From Flavobacteriales bacterium (GTDB taxonomy: Bacteria > Bacteroidota > Bacteroidia > Flavobacteriales > TMED113), in contig NZUK01000036.1 in assembly GCA_002701365.1 (NCBI GenBank), positions 1 through 51,643 of the forward strand: 51,643 nt of DNA, read 5' to 3'. This document shows, piece by piece, positions 1 to 7,610 of the stretch. Numbering within the stretch: the first letter of the stretch is position 1; each line of letters starts with the position of its first letter. Both the position numbers and the translations under genes were made by a program. A model generated the notes under the pieces. It searched no databases. It was not told the origin of the DNA and worked only from the letters and a program-made list of their open reading frames with translations.

Positions 1-255
1 GTCAAATATAAAACCTTGTGATTGAGTACATGTGTCTATTTCTGATTCTAATAATTGAATAGTTACTGAATCCGGTACTAATTGACCCTTGTTCATATAT
101 GAACTAGCCATTTGACCCAAAGTTGTTTCTAAAGAAATATTCTTTCTAAATATATCACCTGTAGAAATATGAACTAATTTTTTTTCTTTAATAATAGATT
201 GTGCCTGAGTACCTTTTCCAGAACCTGGGGGTCCAAATAATATAAGATTTATCAT
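1..255 (-). CDS. adk: Adenylate kinase, N-terminal part (cut by window edge)
   Basis: Catalyses ATP + AMP = 2 ADP in the cytoplasm. The visible 85 residues start with MINLILFGPPGSGKGTQ, the P-loop of adenylate kinases, followed by HISTGDIFR (AMP-binding region) and the segment with KGQLVPD. The reading frame is open to the window edge, so the C-terminal half (LID domain and rest) lies outside. The ATG at 255 lies two bases after the hpt stop codon on the same strand, so hpt and adk probably form one transcript. A GTG one codon upstream is a less likely start. The identification is firm; only the C-terminus is unknown. Confidence 0.95.
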   Translation of the reverse strand, partial: MINLILFGPPGSGKGTQAQSIIKEKKLVHISTGDIFRKNISLETTLGQMASSYMNKGQLVPDSVTIQLLESEIDTCTQSQGFIFD

Positions 256-257
256 CA

Positions 258-806
258 CTAATTAATTTTATGAATTGTATTTTTGTAAATATTCTTTAAA
301 GATCGACCTTTTTCATTAAAATCCATTCCATATCCAACAACAAATTCATCACCTATATTAAACCCTATGTAATTTGGTTTAATTTCATATTGATATTTAG
401 ATGGCTTAAATAATAGAGTGACACATTCAACTCGATTAGCACCATGGTTTGTTAATTCACTTTTTAAAAAATCTAATGTCAGGCCACTATCTACAATATC
501 CTCAATTAATAAGATGTTTCTATTTTTGATCAAATTATAAGGAATGTAATCTACAGTGATTTTATTTGTTGAATTTAAACCTTTATATGAATACACTTTC
601 AACGAACTTATCTCAACTTCAGATCCAATATTTTGCAACAATTCATTAGCAAAAACTGCAGCACCATTTAATACAACTAAACATAGTGGCCATTTTTTTT
701 TATAGTTAATGAGCAACGTATCATATAAGAATTTTACTTTTTTAGAAATTTCTTCCTTAGAAATTAACGTTCCAAAACATAAACCATCTATCTCGATATT
801 CTTCAT
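258..806 (-). CDS. hpt: Hypoxanthine phosphoribosyltransferase
   Basis: Purine salvage: transfers the phosphoribosyl group of PRPP to hypoxanthine or guanine. The 182-residue length is normal. The PRPP-binding motif is seen as ILLIEDIVDSGLTL around residues 98-111, and VVGYGMDFNEKGRSL near the C-terminus matches the base-binding end of the family. It is the first gene of an apparent hpt-adk unit and is transcribed divergently from purE. A -7-like element TATTTTTG (861 down to 854) lies about 48 bases upstream of the ATG. Its pairing with adk and purE puts three purine nucleotide genes together. Confidence 0.93.
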   Translation of the reverse strand: MKNIEIDGLCFGTLISKEEISKKVKFLYDTLLINYKKKWPLCLVVLNGAAVFANELLQNIGSEVEISSLKVYSYKGLNSTNKITVDYIPYNLIKNRNILLIEDIVDSGLTLDFLKSELTNHGANRVECVTLLFKPSKYQYEIKPNYIGFNIGDEFVVGYGMDFNEKGRSLKNIYKNTIHKIN

Positions 807-853
807 TAAATTACTTAATATATAAATACATTTTATAAATAGTTATTATAAAA

Positions 854-861
854 CAAAAATA
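854..861 (-). promoter_or_regulatory. Putative -7 promoter element for hpt
   Basis: Reads TATTTTTG on the minus strand, matching the Bacteroidota -7 consensus TAnnTTTG. It lies about 48 bases upstream of the hpt ATG. No clear TTG at the -33 position was seen, so support is the -7 match and position only. Confidence 0.4.
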
Positions 862-862
862 C

Positions 863-870
863 TAAATTTG
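863..870 (+). promoter_or_regulatory. Putative -7 promoter element for purE
   Basis: Reads TAAATTTG, an exact match to TAnnTTTG, 28 bases before the purE ATG. It is one base from the oppositely oriented hpt element, so the two promoters would compete for polymerase. No good -33 TTG is visible. Confidence 0.42.
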
Positions 871-898
871 GATCATAATAATTTGAAAAAAACTACCA

Positions 899-1405
899 AT
901 GAATCCTCTTGTAAGTATTATTATGGGCAGTACTTCAGACTGGCCTATTATGAAAAAAGCAGCTTTATTTTTTGAAGAAATGGAAATTCCATTTGAAGTA
1001 AATGCATTATCAGCTCATCGAACTCCTGAAAAAGTGGAAAAGTTTGCAAAAAATGCTTCTGATAAAGGTATCAAAATCATTATTGCTGGAGCAGGAATGG
1101 CTGCACATCTACCTGGAGTGATTGCGGCAATGACTCCAATACCAGTAATTGGAGTTCCTATAAAAGCCTCTCTTGACGGATTAGATTCCTTGCTTGCAAT
1201 TGTTCAAATGCCTCCAGGAATTCCTGTGGCAACTGTAGCCATAAACGGTTCTTTAAATGCTGGGATTCTAGCGGCTCAAATACTCTCTGTAAATAACAAC
1301 GACATGTTTAATAAAACCGTTGACTACAAAGAAAATTTAAAGCTGAAAATTGTTAAAGCAAACGAGGAATTACAAAAAGAAAAATTCAATTATAGAACTA
1401 ATTAA
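899..1405 (+). CDS. purE: N5-carboxyaminoimidazole ribonucleotide mutase (PurE class I)
   Basis: De novo purine synthesis: converts N5-CAIR to CAIR. The 168-residue protein has the family motifs IIMGSTSDWPIM (residues 8-19), SAHRTPE (about 38-44) and a GAGMAAHLPGV segment, all part of the active site and octamer core of class I PurE. The partner purK is not in the window. The gene ends with TAA one base from the stop codon of the convergent MarC-family gene, leaving no room for a separate terminator. Confidence 0.95.
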   Translation: MNPLVSIIMGSTSDWPIMKKAALFFEEMEIPFEVNALSAHRTPEKVEKFAKNASDKGIKIIIAGAGMAAHLPGVIAAMTPIPVIGVPIKASLDGLDSLLAIVQMPPGIPVATVAINGSLNAGILAAQILSVNNNDMFNKTVDYKENLKLKIVKANEELQKEKFNYRTN

Positions 1406-1406
1406 T

Positions 1407-1976
1407 TTAATATAAACCTCCTTTAAATAGTTTAATCGCAATAGCGAGTAAAATTATTCCAAATACTCTACGAAGTACATCGATACCTGCTTTACCAAGT
1501 ATTCTTTCAATTATATTTGTTGTTTTAAGTACACAAAAAACAAATAATAAATTCAAAATAATACCTACAGTAATTTCCGAGTACGAAAAATCTTCGATGG
1601 CTCTTAAAGATAGAATTGTGGTCAGTGTTCCTGCTCCTGCAATAAGAGGAAAAGCAACAGGAACAATTGTTCCTGAATTAGATTCATGATCATTAGGCTT
1701 AAAAAGTTCTACATTTAAAATCATTTCTAATGCAAGTAAGAAAATTACAATAGATCCAGCTATAGAGAATGATTGAACATCAATACCAATTAAATGTAAA
1801 ATATTCTCTCCAATAAATAAAAATAGCATCATAATGCAAAAAGAAACAAGAGTCGCTTGAATAGAATTGATATGTCCATTCTTCTGCCTAATACTAATTA
1901 TTAGCGGAAGTGAACCAAGAATATCAACCACGGCAAATAAAGTTAGTGTAATTGTTACGACATCATTTATATTCAT
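1407..1976 (-). CDS. MarC family integral membrane protein
   Basis: A 189-residue, very hydrophobic protein with about six predicted membrane spans. It fits the MarC/UPF0056 family in length and sequence style (N-terminal VDILGSLPLIISI, central PVAFPLIAGAGTLTTILSL, C-terminal RVFGIILLAIAIKLF). The family's physiological function is unsettled; the original link to multiple antibiotic resistance was not upheld, so none is claimed here. It lies 2 bases downstream of the aroA stop on the same strand and is probably the last gene of an aroB-aroA-marC transcript. Confidence 0.85.
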   Translation of the reverse strand: MNINDVVTITLTLFAVVDILGSLPLIISIRQKNGHINSIQATLVSFCIMMLFLFIGENILHLIGIDVQSFSIAGSIVIFLLALEMILNVELFKPNDHESNSGTIVPVAFPLIAGAGTLTTILSLRAIEDFSYSEITVGIILNLLFVFCVLKTTNIIERILGKAGIDVLRRVFGIILLAIAIKLFKGGLY

Positions 1977-1978
1977 GA

Positions 1979-3217
1979 CTATTCAAAGTTTTCTATTCTA
2001 ACACCAAATTTAATTAAATCTGACCAATAATTAGGATATGATTTATTAATTACTGACGGATTATCTATTTGTAATTTCCAATCCAATAATACAAGTGTAG
2101 AAAAAGCTAATGCAACTCTATGGTCATCATGCGAATTTATTATAATTAATTGTTTTTTTTTCATAATACTTTTTTTACAAGGGCGAACCAAAAGTTGATT
2201 ATCTCTTTTAATTTCAAAAAAACAGTTAAACTTTTTTGCCTCAGAAATCATTGACTGAACTCTATTACTTTCCTTGTACTTAAGAGACTCTATACCAGTA
2301 GCACACAAATCTATATTAAAACCTAAACACGCAACTACAATTGTTGGAAACACATCTGGATTTTGATTAAAATCCCATACAATCTTTTGAGGAATATTAA
2401 GTTCTATAATTTTATTTAAAAAAATATGATCTGAATAAAATTGTGTCTGAATTCCCAAAAGTGCAAAAAAATCAACTATAATTTTATCTGGTTGTAAACT
2501 ATCTTTATAAAGACTACTAATTCTTATTTTTTTTAAGTTGGAAAAAGCAAAAGACAAGAATAAATATGAAGCAGAAGTCCAATCAGATTCTACTGTTTTA
2601 ACAACATCGGAGTAACCCTTGTTTAAAACTTTTATTACATTTTCTTTCCATGTTAAATTTGACCCACAATTTTCCATTATTTTCACAGTCATTTTAATAT
2701 ATGGCAAAGAGAGTAATTCTGGAGGCAATTTTAATGTAATGCCGCTAGGTAAATACGGAGAAATCAATAAGATGGAAGAAACAAATTGGCTAGTATACAT
2801 TTTTTGAAAACTAATAGAACCACTACGCAAATTGCAATATTCAATGATTATTTTATTATTATGTTGTTTTATATTGGCGCCTAATTTTTCTAAAGACTCT
2901 ATTAAATATTTTAAAGGGCGACGAAACAACGATTTTTTCCCCGTTATTGTAACATTCCGATTTTCATAAGCAAAGAGTGATATTAAAAATCGTAAAACTG
3001 TACCGGATTGTTTAACATAAATTAAATCATTTTGAGTATACAATGCTTCTTTTAAAAGCATTGTATCTTCAGATTCAGAAATGTTTTCAAATTTCGTATC
3101 AAGTTTAGATAAATAATTTATAATTAATAAACGATGACTAATACTCTTAGAGCCTGAAAGCATAAAACTTGCATCTTGATTTTCTTGATGAGCGTTATAT
3201 AAAATTATATGCGACAT
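1979..3217 (-). CDS. aroA: 3-phosphoshikimate 1-carboxyvinyltransferase (EPSP synthase)
   Basis: Sixth step of the shikimate pathway: joins PEP to shikimate-3-phosphate. The 412 residues show the N-terminal GSKSISHRLLI motif, QSGTVLRFL (the substrate-binding loop), SDWTSASYLF, KESNRVQSM and HDDHRVALAF, all in family order. The sequence is divergent in the way typical of Bacteroidota AroA proteins. The ATG lies inside the 3' end of aroB (13-base overlap), so the two shikimate genes are translationally coupled. The overlapping plus-strand reading frame at 2619-2807 is a shadow. Confidence 0.92.
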   Translation of the reverse strand: MSHIILYNAHQENQDASFMLSGSKSISHRLLIINYLSKLDTKFENISESEDTMLLKEALYTQNDLIYVKQSGTVLRFLISLFAYENRNVTITGKKSLFRRPLKYLIESLEKLGANIKQHNNKIIIEYCNLRSGSISFQKMYTSQFVSSILLISPYLPSGITLKLPPELLSLPYIKMTVKIMENCGSNLTWKENVIKVLNKGYSDVVKTVESDWTSASYLFLSFAFSNLKKIRISSLYKDSLQPDKIIVDFFALLGIQTQFYSDHIFLNKIIELNIPQKIVWDFNQNPDVFPTIVVACLGFNIDLCATGIESLKYKESNRVQSMISEAKKFNCFFEIKRDNQLLVRPCKKSIMKKKQLIIINSHDDHRVALAFSTLVLLDWKLQIDNPSVINKSYPNYWSDLIKFGVRIENFE

Positions 3218-4278
3218 TTCCTATAAAATTCTAAAGATGAGAGAATCTCTTCATTGGAAACTGAACAATTAACAACAGCACTTCCTATGTCTTTAATTAA
3301 AGTGAAATTTAATGAACTATTTGATTTTTTCTTATCTCCATGTATAAAATCTAAAATTTGAACATCATACTTTGAGTCAATAAATATGTAAGGAAAATGA
3401 TTTAATAGGGTATTAACTATAGTATATAATTTTGAATCACTAAAACCAAACCTAATTTGTGAAATATAAGTTTCACAAATTATTCCAGCAGAAAGCGCCA
3501 AACCATGAGATATTGGATCAAATTCATTAAAAAATAAACTTTCAATGGCATGAGATATTGAATGTCCAAAGTTTAATTTCCTTCGTTCTGAATAATCGTA
3601 ATAATCTTGATTAACAATATCGACCTTCATCCTAATACAATCAGATATAATTAACTTTAAACTTGATGTTATCGAGAATTTTTTTGAAGTAATTTTATTC
3701 CAAAATAATTGGCTTGAAATTAAACCATATTTAAACACTTCTGCTTGAGCAAATAAAATATCTTCAGGGGGAAGTGTTTTTAAATAATCGGGATATATTA
3801 TAACTTTATCCGGATCATTAAATAAGCCCACTTGATTTTTATACTTGTTTATATTTAAAGCAACCTTACCGCCTATAGATGCATCAATTTGTGCCATCAG
3901 CGTAGTTGGAATATTTATAAACTTGACACCTCTTTTTATTACAGATGCAACAAAACCACCAACATCTGAAACAACTCCACCACCCAAATTGATAATTAAA
4001 CTATTTCTATCTATCTGTAGATTAACTAATTGTAAACAAATTTGATTTAACACTTGAAGAGACTTAGATGCTTCGCCGGGATTAATCTCAATGACTTTAC
4101 TGTTAGCAAGAGATGAGTTTATAGAAATAAAATCTTTTAAACAATACTTTTTTGAGTTGCTATCAACAATAATAAAAATGCTACTGATATTATTGTGATG
4201 AATAAAATTTCCAAATAAATCTATTTTTTTTTCTACAATTTGAATAGATGTTTTGTTTAGTAAAAATTTCGTTTCCAT
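3205..4278 (-). CDS. aroB: 3-dehydroquinate synthase
   Basis: Second step of the shikimate pathway: cyclises DAHP to 3-dehydroquinate using NAD+ and a metal. Visible motifs are GGGVVSDVGGFVAS (NAD/metal region), NIPTTLMAQIDASIGGK, QAEVFKYGLI and LNFGHSISHAIE, which carries metal-ligand histidines. I chose the ATG at 4278 (357 residues, beginning METKFLLNK). A TTG nine codons upstream (4305) is also open but adds residues of no family character. The gene is divergent from the proline dehydrogenase and overlaps aroA. Confidence 0.92.
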   Translation of the reverse strand: METKFLLNKTSIQIVEKKIDLFGNFIHHNNISSIFIIVDSNSKKYCLKDFISINSSLANSKVIEINPGEASKSLQVLNQICLQLVNLQIDRNSLIINLGGGVVSDVGGFVASVIKRGVKFINIPTTLMAQIDASIGGKVALNINKYKNQVGLFNDPDKVIIYPDYLKTLPPEDILFAQAEVFKYGLISSQLFWNKITSKKFSITSSLKLIISDCIRMKVDIVNQDYYDYSERRKLNFGHSISHAIESLFFNEFDPISHGLALSAGIICETYISQIRFGFSDSKLYTIVNTLLNHFPYIFIDSKYDVQILDFIHGDKKKSNSSLNFTLIKDIGSAVVNCSVSNEEILSSLEFYRKCRI

Positions 4279-4350
4279 TTTTGATAATTGTATCTTCAAA
4301 AACAAATTAATAAATAAAACACAATATACTATACATTTATTGCCTCGATC

Positions 4351-4358
4351 TATATTTG
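4351..4358 (+). promoter_or_regulatory. Putative -7 promoter element for proline dehydrogenase
   Basis: Reads TATATTTG, an exact TAnnTTTG match, with the ATG 16 bases after its last G, implying a 5' leader of only about 10 bases. No well-spaced -33 TTG was found. Confidence 0.42.
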
Positions 4359-4373
4359 TAATATTTTAAAAAT

Positions 4374-5528
4374 ATGATATTTAGTAATCAATACACAGAT
4401 TATTCATCAAAAACAAAAAAAGAATTATATCAAACTTTAATTCTATTTTCTATTTTATCAAATAAAAATATTGTACTGTTTGGAAAAATACTTCTCAAAA
4501 TTGCTTTAAAATTAAGACTACCTATTTTAAAATTAATTAAAAACACAATTTTTAAACAATTTTGCGGTGGAGAAGATATATTAGAATCACAAAAAAAAAT
4601 TAAACATTTAGGAAGATTTAATATAAAAACAATCTTAGATTATTCAATTGAAGGAAAAAATGAAAATATTTTTTTTCAAAAAACATATAATGAAATTATG
4701 AATAATTTAGAAGAAGGCAAAAAGAATCCTCTGATTCCTTTTTGTGTATTTAAAATAACAGGACTCGCAAATTTTCAACTTCTAACTAAAATTAATCAAA
4801 ATCAAAAATTATCTAAAAAAGACAAAGAAGAATTTGAAATTCTACAGCAACGTTTAGATAAAATTGCTCAAAAAGCACAAAAATTTAAAATACCAATTCT
4901 AATTGATGCCGAAGAAAGTTGGATTCAAAATACAATTGACAACTTAGTGGAAAACATGATGCTAAAATATAATAGAAAAGTTGTTGTTGTGTATAATACG
5001 ATTCAATTATATAGATGGGATAAATTAGACTATATCAAGCAATTACACTTGAAAGCAAAAAAAGAAAAATTTAAATTAGGTTTTAAATTAGTGAGAGGAG
5101 CATATATGGAAAAAGAGAGAAAGCGTGCTAAAGAAAAAAAATACAAATCTCCAATACATTTAAATAAAAATAATTGTGATAACGACTTTAATACTGCATC
5201 AAAATACTGTATTGATAATATACATGATATGGCAATTTGTTTTGGTACACATAATGAGGATAGTACTAAATTTATTATTGATTTAATGAAAGCAAATAAC
5301 ATTAAACATAGTGATAAGAGAGTATATTTTTCTCAATTACTAGGAATGAGTGACAATATCACATTTTACTTGAGTCATTTCAACTATAATGTCGCTAAGT
5401 ATGTACCTTATGGACCAGTAAAAGAAGCACTACCTTACTTGATTAGAAGGGCAGAAGAAAATTCATCTATTACAAAACAAACAAACAGAGAAATTCTAAG
5501 GATTAAGCAATTATTGAAAAAATACTAA
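4374..5528 (+). CDS. Proline dehydrogenase (stand-alone, FAD-dependent)
   Basis: Oxidises L-proline to delta-1-pyrroline-5-carboxylate, passing electrons to the quinone pool through FAD. The 384 residues cover only the ProDH barrel, so this is the monofunctional type rather than bifunctional PutA. Motifs include KITGLANFQLL, LIDAEESWIQNTIDN, LGFKLVRGAYMEKER, ICFGTHNED, QLLGMSDNITFYL and the C-terminal KYVPYGPVKEALPYLIRRAEEN, which forms the substrate/FAD pocket. The P5C dehydrogenase partner is not in the window. The stop codon overlaps the stop of the convergent DUF4258-like gene by four bases. Confidence 0.93.
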   Translation: MIFSNQYTDYSSKTKKELYQTLILFSILSNKNIVLFGKILLKIALKLRLPILKLIKNTIFKQFCGGEDILESQKKIKHLGRFNIKTILDYSIEGKNENIFFQKTYNEIMNNLEEGKKNPLIPFCVFKITGLANFQLLTKINQNQKLSKKDKEEFEILQQRLDKIAQKAQKFKIPILIDAEESWIQNTIDNLVENMMLKYNRKVVVVYNTIQLYRWDKLDYIKQLHLKAKKEKFKLGFKLVRGAYMEKERKRAKEKKYKSPIHLNKNNCDNDFNTASKYCIDNIHDMAICFGTHNEDSTKFIIDLMKANNIKHSDKRVYFSQLLGMSDNITFYLSHFNYNVAKYVPYGPVKEALPYLIRRAEENSSITKQTNREILRIKQLLKKY

Positions 5529-5974
5529 TAACATTGTTGACAATTGAATTCTAAAGGACGTCCAGATGCATTATAAAATGGCGATGAGAAATCAAAAAAA
5601 ACATCTATTAAATTAATACTGTCGTCATTTGTCTGAAACAATAAATAACTTTGATTAGTTAAATTTTTATCTGGATAACTAAAAAACAAGTAATATGTTT
5701 TTAAATCAAATCCTCTTATTTTACTTTTTTTAAAATCAACTTTTGAACGCATAATAAAATCTGATAATAAAGTGTCAAAATTGTGACAATTCATTTTACA
5801 TATAGCTTTTTCAGAAAGCATTATTTCTTTTTTAAGAAATTGCTTCTTAACTCTACTATTAGGAAAATAATCAAATTCAATAGGATTTTCTCTCATTTTC
5901 AGTGATAAAAAGACTAACACCAATCCGAGTGAGATACCAATAAAAAAAAAAGAAAATCGATATATAAGATTCAA
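5525..5974 (-). CDS. DUF4258-like single-span membrane protein
   Basis: About 150 residues of unknown function. One N-terminal membrane span (FSFFFIGISLGLVLVFLSL) is followed by FDYFPNSRVKKQFL and a mostly polar domain. From memory, flavobacterial proteins annotated DUF4258 found next to ald share the YxPNxRVxK motif. I prefer a TTG start at 5974, which follows the ald stop by about ten bases and places the membrane span at residues 5-25. An ATG at 6031 gives 168 residues but overlaps ald by 47 bases and adds an unlikely extra hydrophobic stretch. The protein ends with a CQQC motif. Probably cotranscribed with ald. Confidence 0.6.
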   Translation of the reverse strand: MNLIYRFSFFFIGISLGLVLVFLSLKMRENPIEFDYFPNSRVKKQFLKKEIMLSEKAICKMNCHNFDTLLSDFIMRSKVDFKKSKIRGFDLKTYYLFFSYPDKNLTNQSYLLFQTNDDSINLIDVFFDFSSPFYNASGRPLEFNCQQCY

Positions 5975-5984
5975 AATTATAAGT

Positions 5985-7190
5985 TTATAATAAATTAGAA
6001 GATTGATATGGTAAATTAAACCAATCAGCAATTCCTTTATTAACTAATTTGCCATTAATTATATAAGCACCTTGCCCAATATTGGGTTTATTAAAAATGA
6101 TTTTGTTAACCCCGCCATATTGTCCTATATCTAGCAATAGAGAGGAAAAAATATTACTTAAAGAAAATGAGGCTGTTCTAGCTACTCTAGATGGAATATT
6201 AGGAACACAATAATGAATTACACCATGCTTAATGAAAGTTGGATTTTTGTGAGAAGTTATTTCTGAAGTTTCAACACAGCCGCCCCTATCAATACTAACA
6301 TCTACGACTACAGATCCTGGCTTCATTAACTTAACCATATCTTCCGAAATTAAGCATGGAGTTCTTTCATCTCTTGATCTGATTGCACCAATTACTACAT
6401 CAGCACGTCTAACAGATTTTTCTAATGCTTTTGGATTAATCGTATTCATATCGACTCTTGTATTTAATGTGTCTTGTAATCTCCTTAATTTGGATAAAGA
6501 TTTATCAAATATTTTCACAGACGCTCCTAAGCCGATTGCTGACCTAGCAGCAAATTCTCCTACAGTACCAGCTCCTAATATCACAACATCTGTAGTACTT
6601 ACACCAGCAACACCTCCCATTAATAACCCCTTGCCATTATTTAAATTACTTAAACACTCTGATGCAATTAAAATAGAAGCATTACCAGCTATCTCACTCA
6701 TTGATCTTACAACTGGAAAAATACCATCTTCGTCCTGAATATAATCATACGCGATTGCGGTAATTTTTTTATCAATTAAATTTTGGAAAAAAGTTGGATT
6801 TTGAATTTTAAGCTGTAAAGCTGAAATCAATGTTTGATTTTTACCCATTAACTCAATTTCTTCAGAATTAGGCGGAGAAACTTTCAAGATTATGTCCGCC
6901 TTATACACTTCCTTAGCAGTGTCCACAATACTAGCTCCACATTCACTATATTCTTTATCTGTAAAGTTAATCACATCTCCAACACCACTTTGAACAATTA
7001 CATTATGACCGTGGTTAGTAAGTAAATTAACGGCATCCGGGACTAAACCAATCCTTTTTTCCTGTAAAAGTACTTCCTTTGGAATACCAATAGTGAGTTG
7101 TTGTTGTTTTGATTTCAGTTCTAAGACTTCTTCTTGAGGTAAAGTAAAACCGCCCTCAGAAAAAGATAAAAATTTGTCTTTCATAGTCAT
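5985..7190 (-). CDS. ald: Alanine dehydrogenase (NAD-dependent)
   Basis: Interconverts L-alanine and pyruvate + NH3. The 401 residues contain the AlaDH/PNT N-terminal domain (GIPKEVLLQEKRIGLVPDAV, residues about 34-53, with the substrate-binding Arg and Lys) and the Rossmann motif VVILGAGTVGEFAARSAI. The segment RGGCVETSE and the NIPSRVARTASFSLSN motif near the C-terminus are also diagnostic. The roughly 30-residue N-terminal extension with FSEGGFTLPQEE is normal for the Bacteroidota form. Fourth base-spacing to tsaE and the same strand as porX suggest a porX-tsaE-ald-DUF4258 operon. Confidence 0.93.
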   Translation of the reverse strand: MTMKDKFLSFSEGGFTLPQEEVLELKSKQQQLTIGIPKEVLLQEKRIGLVPDAVNLLTNHGHNVIVQSGVGDVINFTDKEYSECGASIVDTAKEVYKADIILKVSPPNSEEIELMGKNQTLISALQLKIQNPTFFQNLIDKKITAIAYDYIQDEDGIFPVVRSMSEIAGNASILIASECLSNLNNGKGLLMGGVAGVSTTDVVILGAGTVGEFAARSAIGLGASVKIFDKSLSKLRRLQDTLNTRVDMNTINPKALEKSVRRADVVIGAIRSRDERTPCLISEDMVKLMKPGSVVVDVSIDRGGCVETSEITSHKNPTFIKHGVIHYCVPNIPSRVARTASFSLSNIFSSLLLDIGQYGGVNKIIFNKPNIGQGAYIINGKLVNKGIADWFNLPYQSSNLL

Positions 7191-7193
7191 TTA

Positions 7194-7610
7194 TTATAGT
7201 ACAATTAATTCCTTTTTTGCGTTATTATTTCGCATTTTAATCACGTGATATTTCTTAGGTAAGAATGGCTCCATTAAACTCGGCCACTCAATAAAGCAAT
7301 AATATCCAGAATTTAAATATGTTTCAACACCAAGTTTCTCAACCTCTTCTAGATTGTTTAACCTATATAAATCAAAATGAAATACTTTATTATTATCAAT
7401 GGTTATATATTCATTTACAATAGAAAAAGTTGGACTAGAAATAGGATCAACAACTTTTAAATGTGAGCAACAATACTTAATAAAAGTTGTTTTACCTACC
7501 CCCATCTCTCCATAAAAAGCAAAAATACGATTATCTGATAAGGTTAACAATTTTATTGCAACTTCAGATAAGTGATTAAAATTAGAAATATCATACACGT
7601 TTGGTGTCAT
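7194..7610 (-). CDS. tsaE: tRNA threonylcarbamoyladenosine biosynthesis ATPase TsaE
   Basis: ATPase subunit needed with TsaB and TsaD for t6A37 modification of ANN-decoding tRNAs. The 138-residue protein has Walker A GEMGVGKTTFIKYCC (about residues 34-48), followed by SSPTFSIVNEY and HFDLYRLNNLEEVEKLGVETYL, which is the TsaE signature. The ATG overlaps the porX stop codon (ATGA), so translation is coupled. TsaB and TsaD are elsewhere. Confidence 0.95.
   Translation of the reverse strand: MTPNVYDISNFNHLSEVAIKLLTLSDNRIFAFYGEMGVGKTTFIKYCCSHLKVVDPISSPTFSIVNEYITIDNNKVFHFDLYRLNNLEEVEKLGVETYLNSGYYCFIEWPSLMEPFLPKKYHVIKMRNNNAKKELIVL

Noticed and set aside
2619-2807. Plus-strand reading frame opposite aroA
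   Set aside because: Lies wholly inside aroA, has no family character and no spacing to neighbours; a shadow of the AT-rich antisense strand.
4279-4305. N-terminal extension of aroB from a TTG start
   Set aside because: Adds nine residues with no family similarity; the ATG at 4278 gives the normal AroB length.
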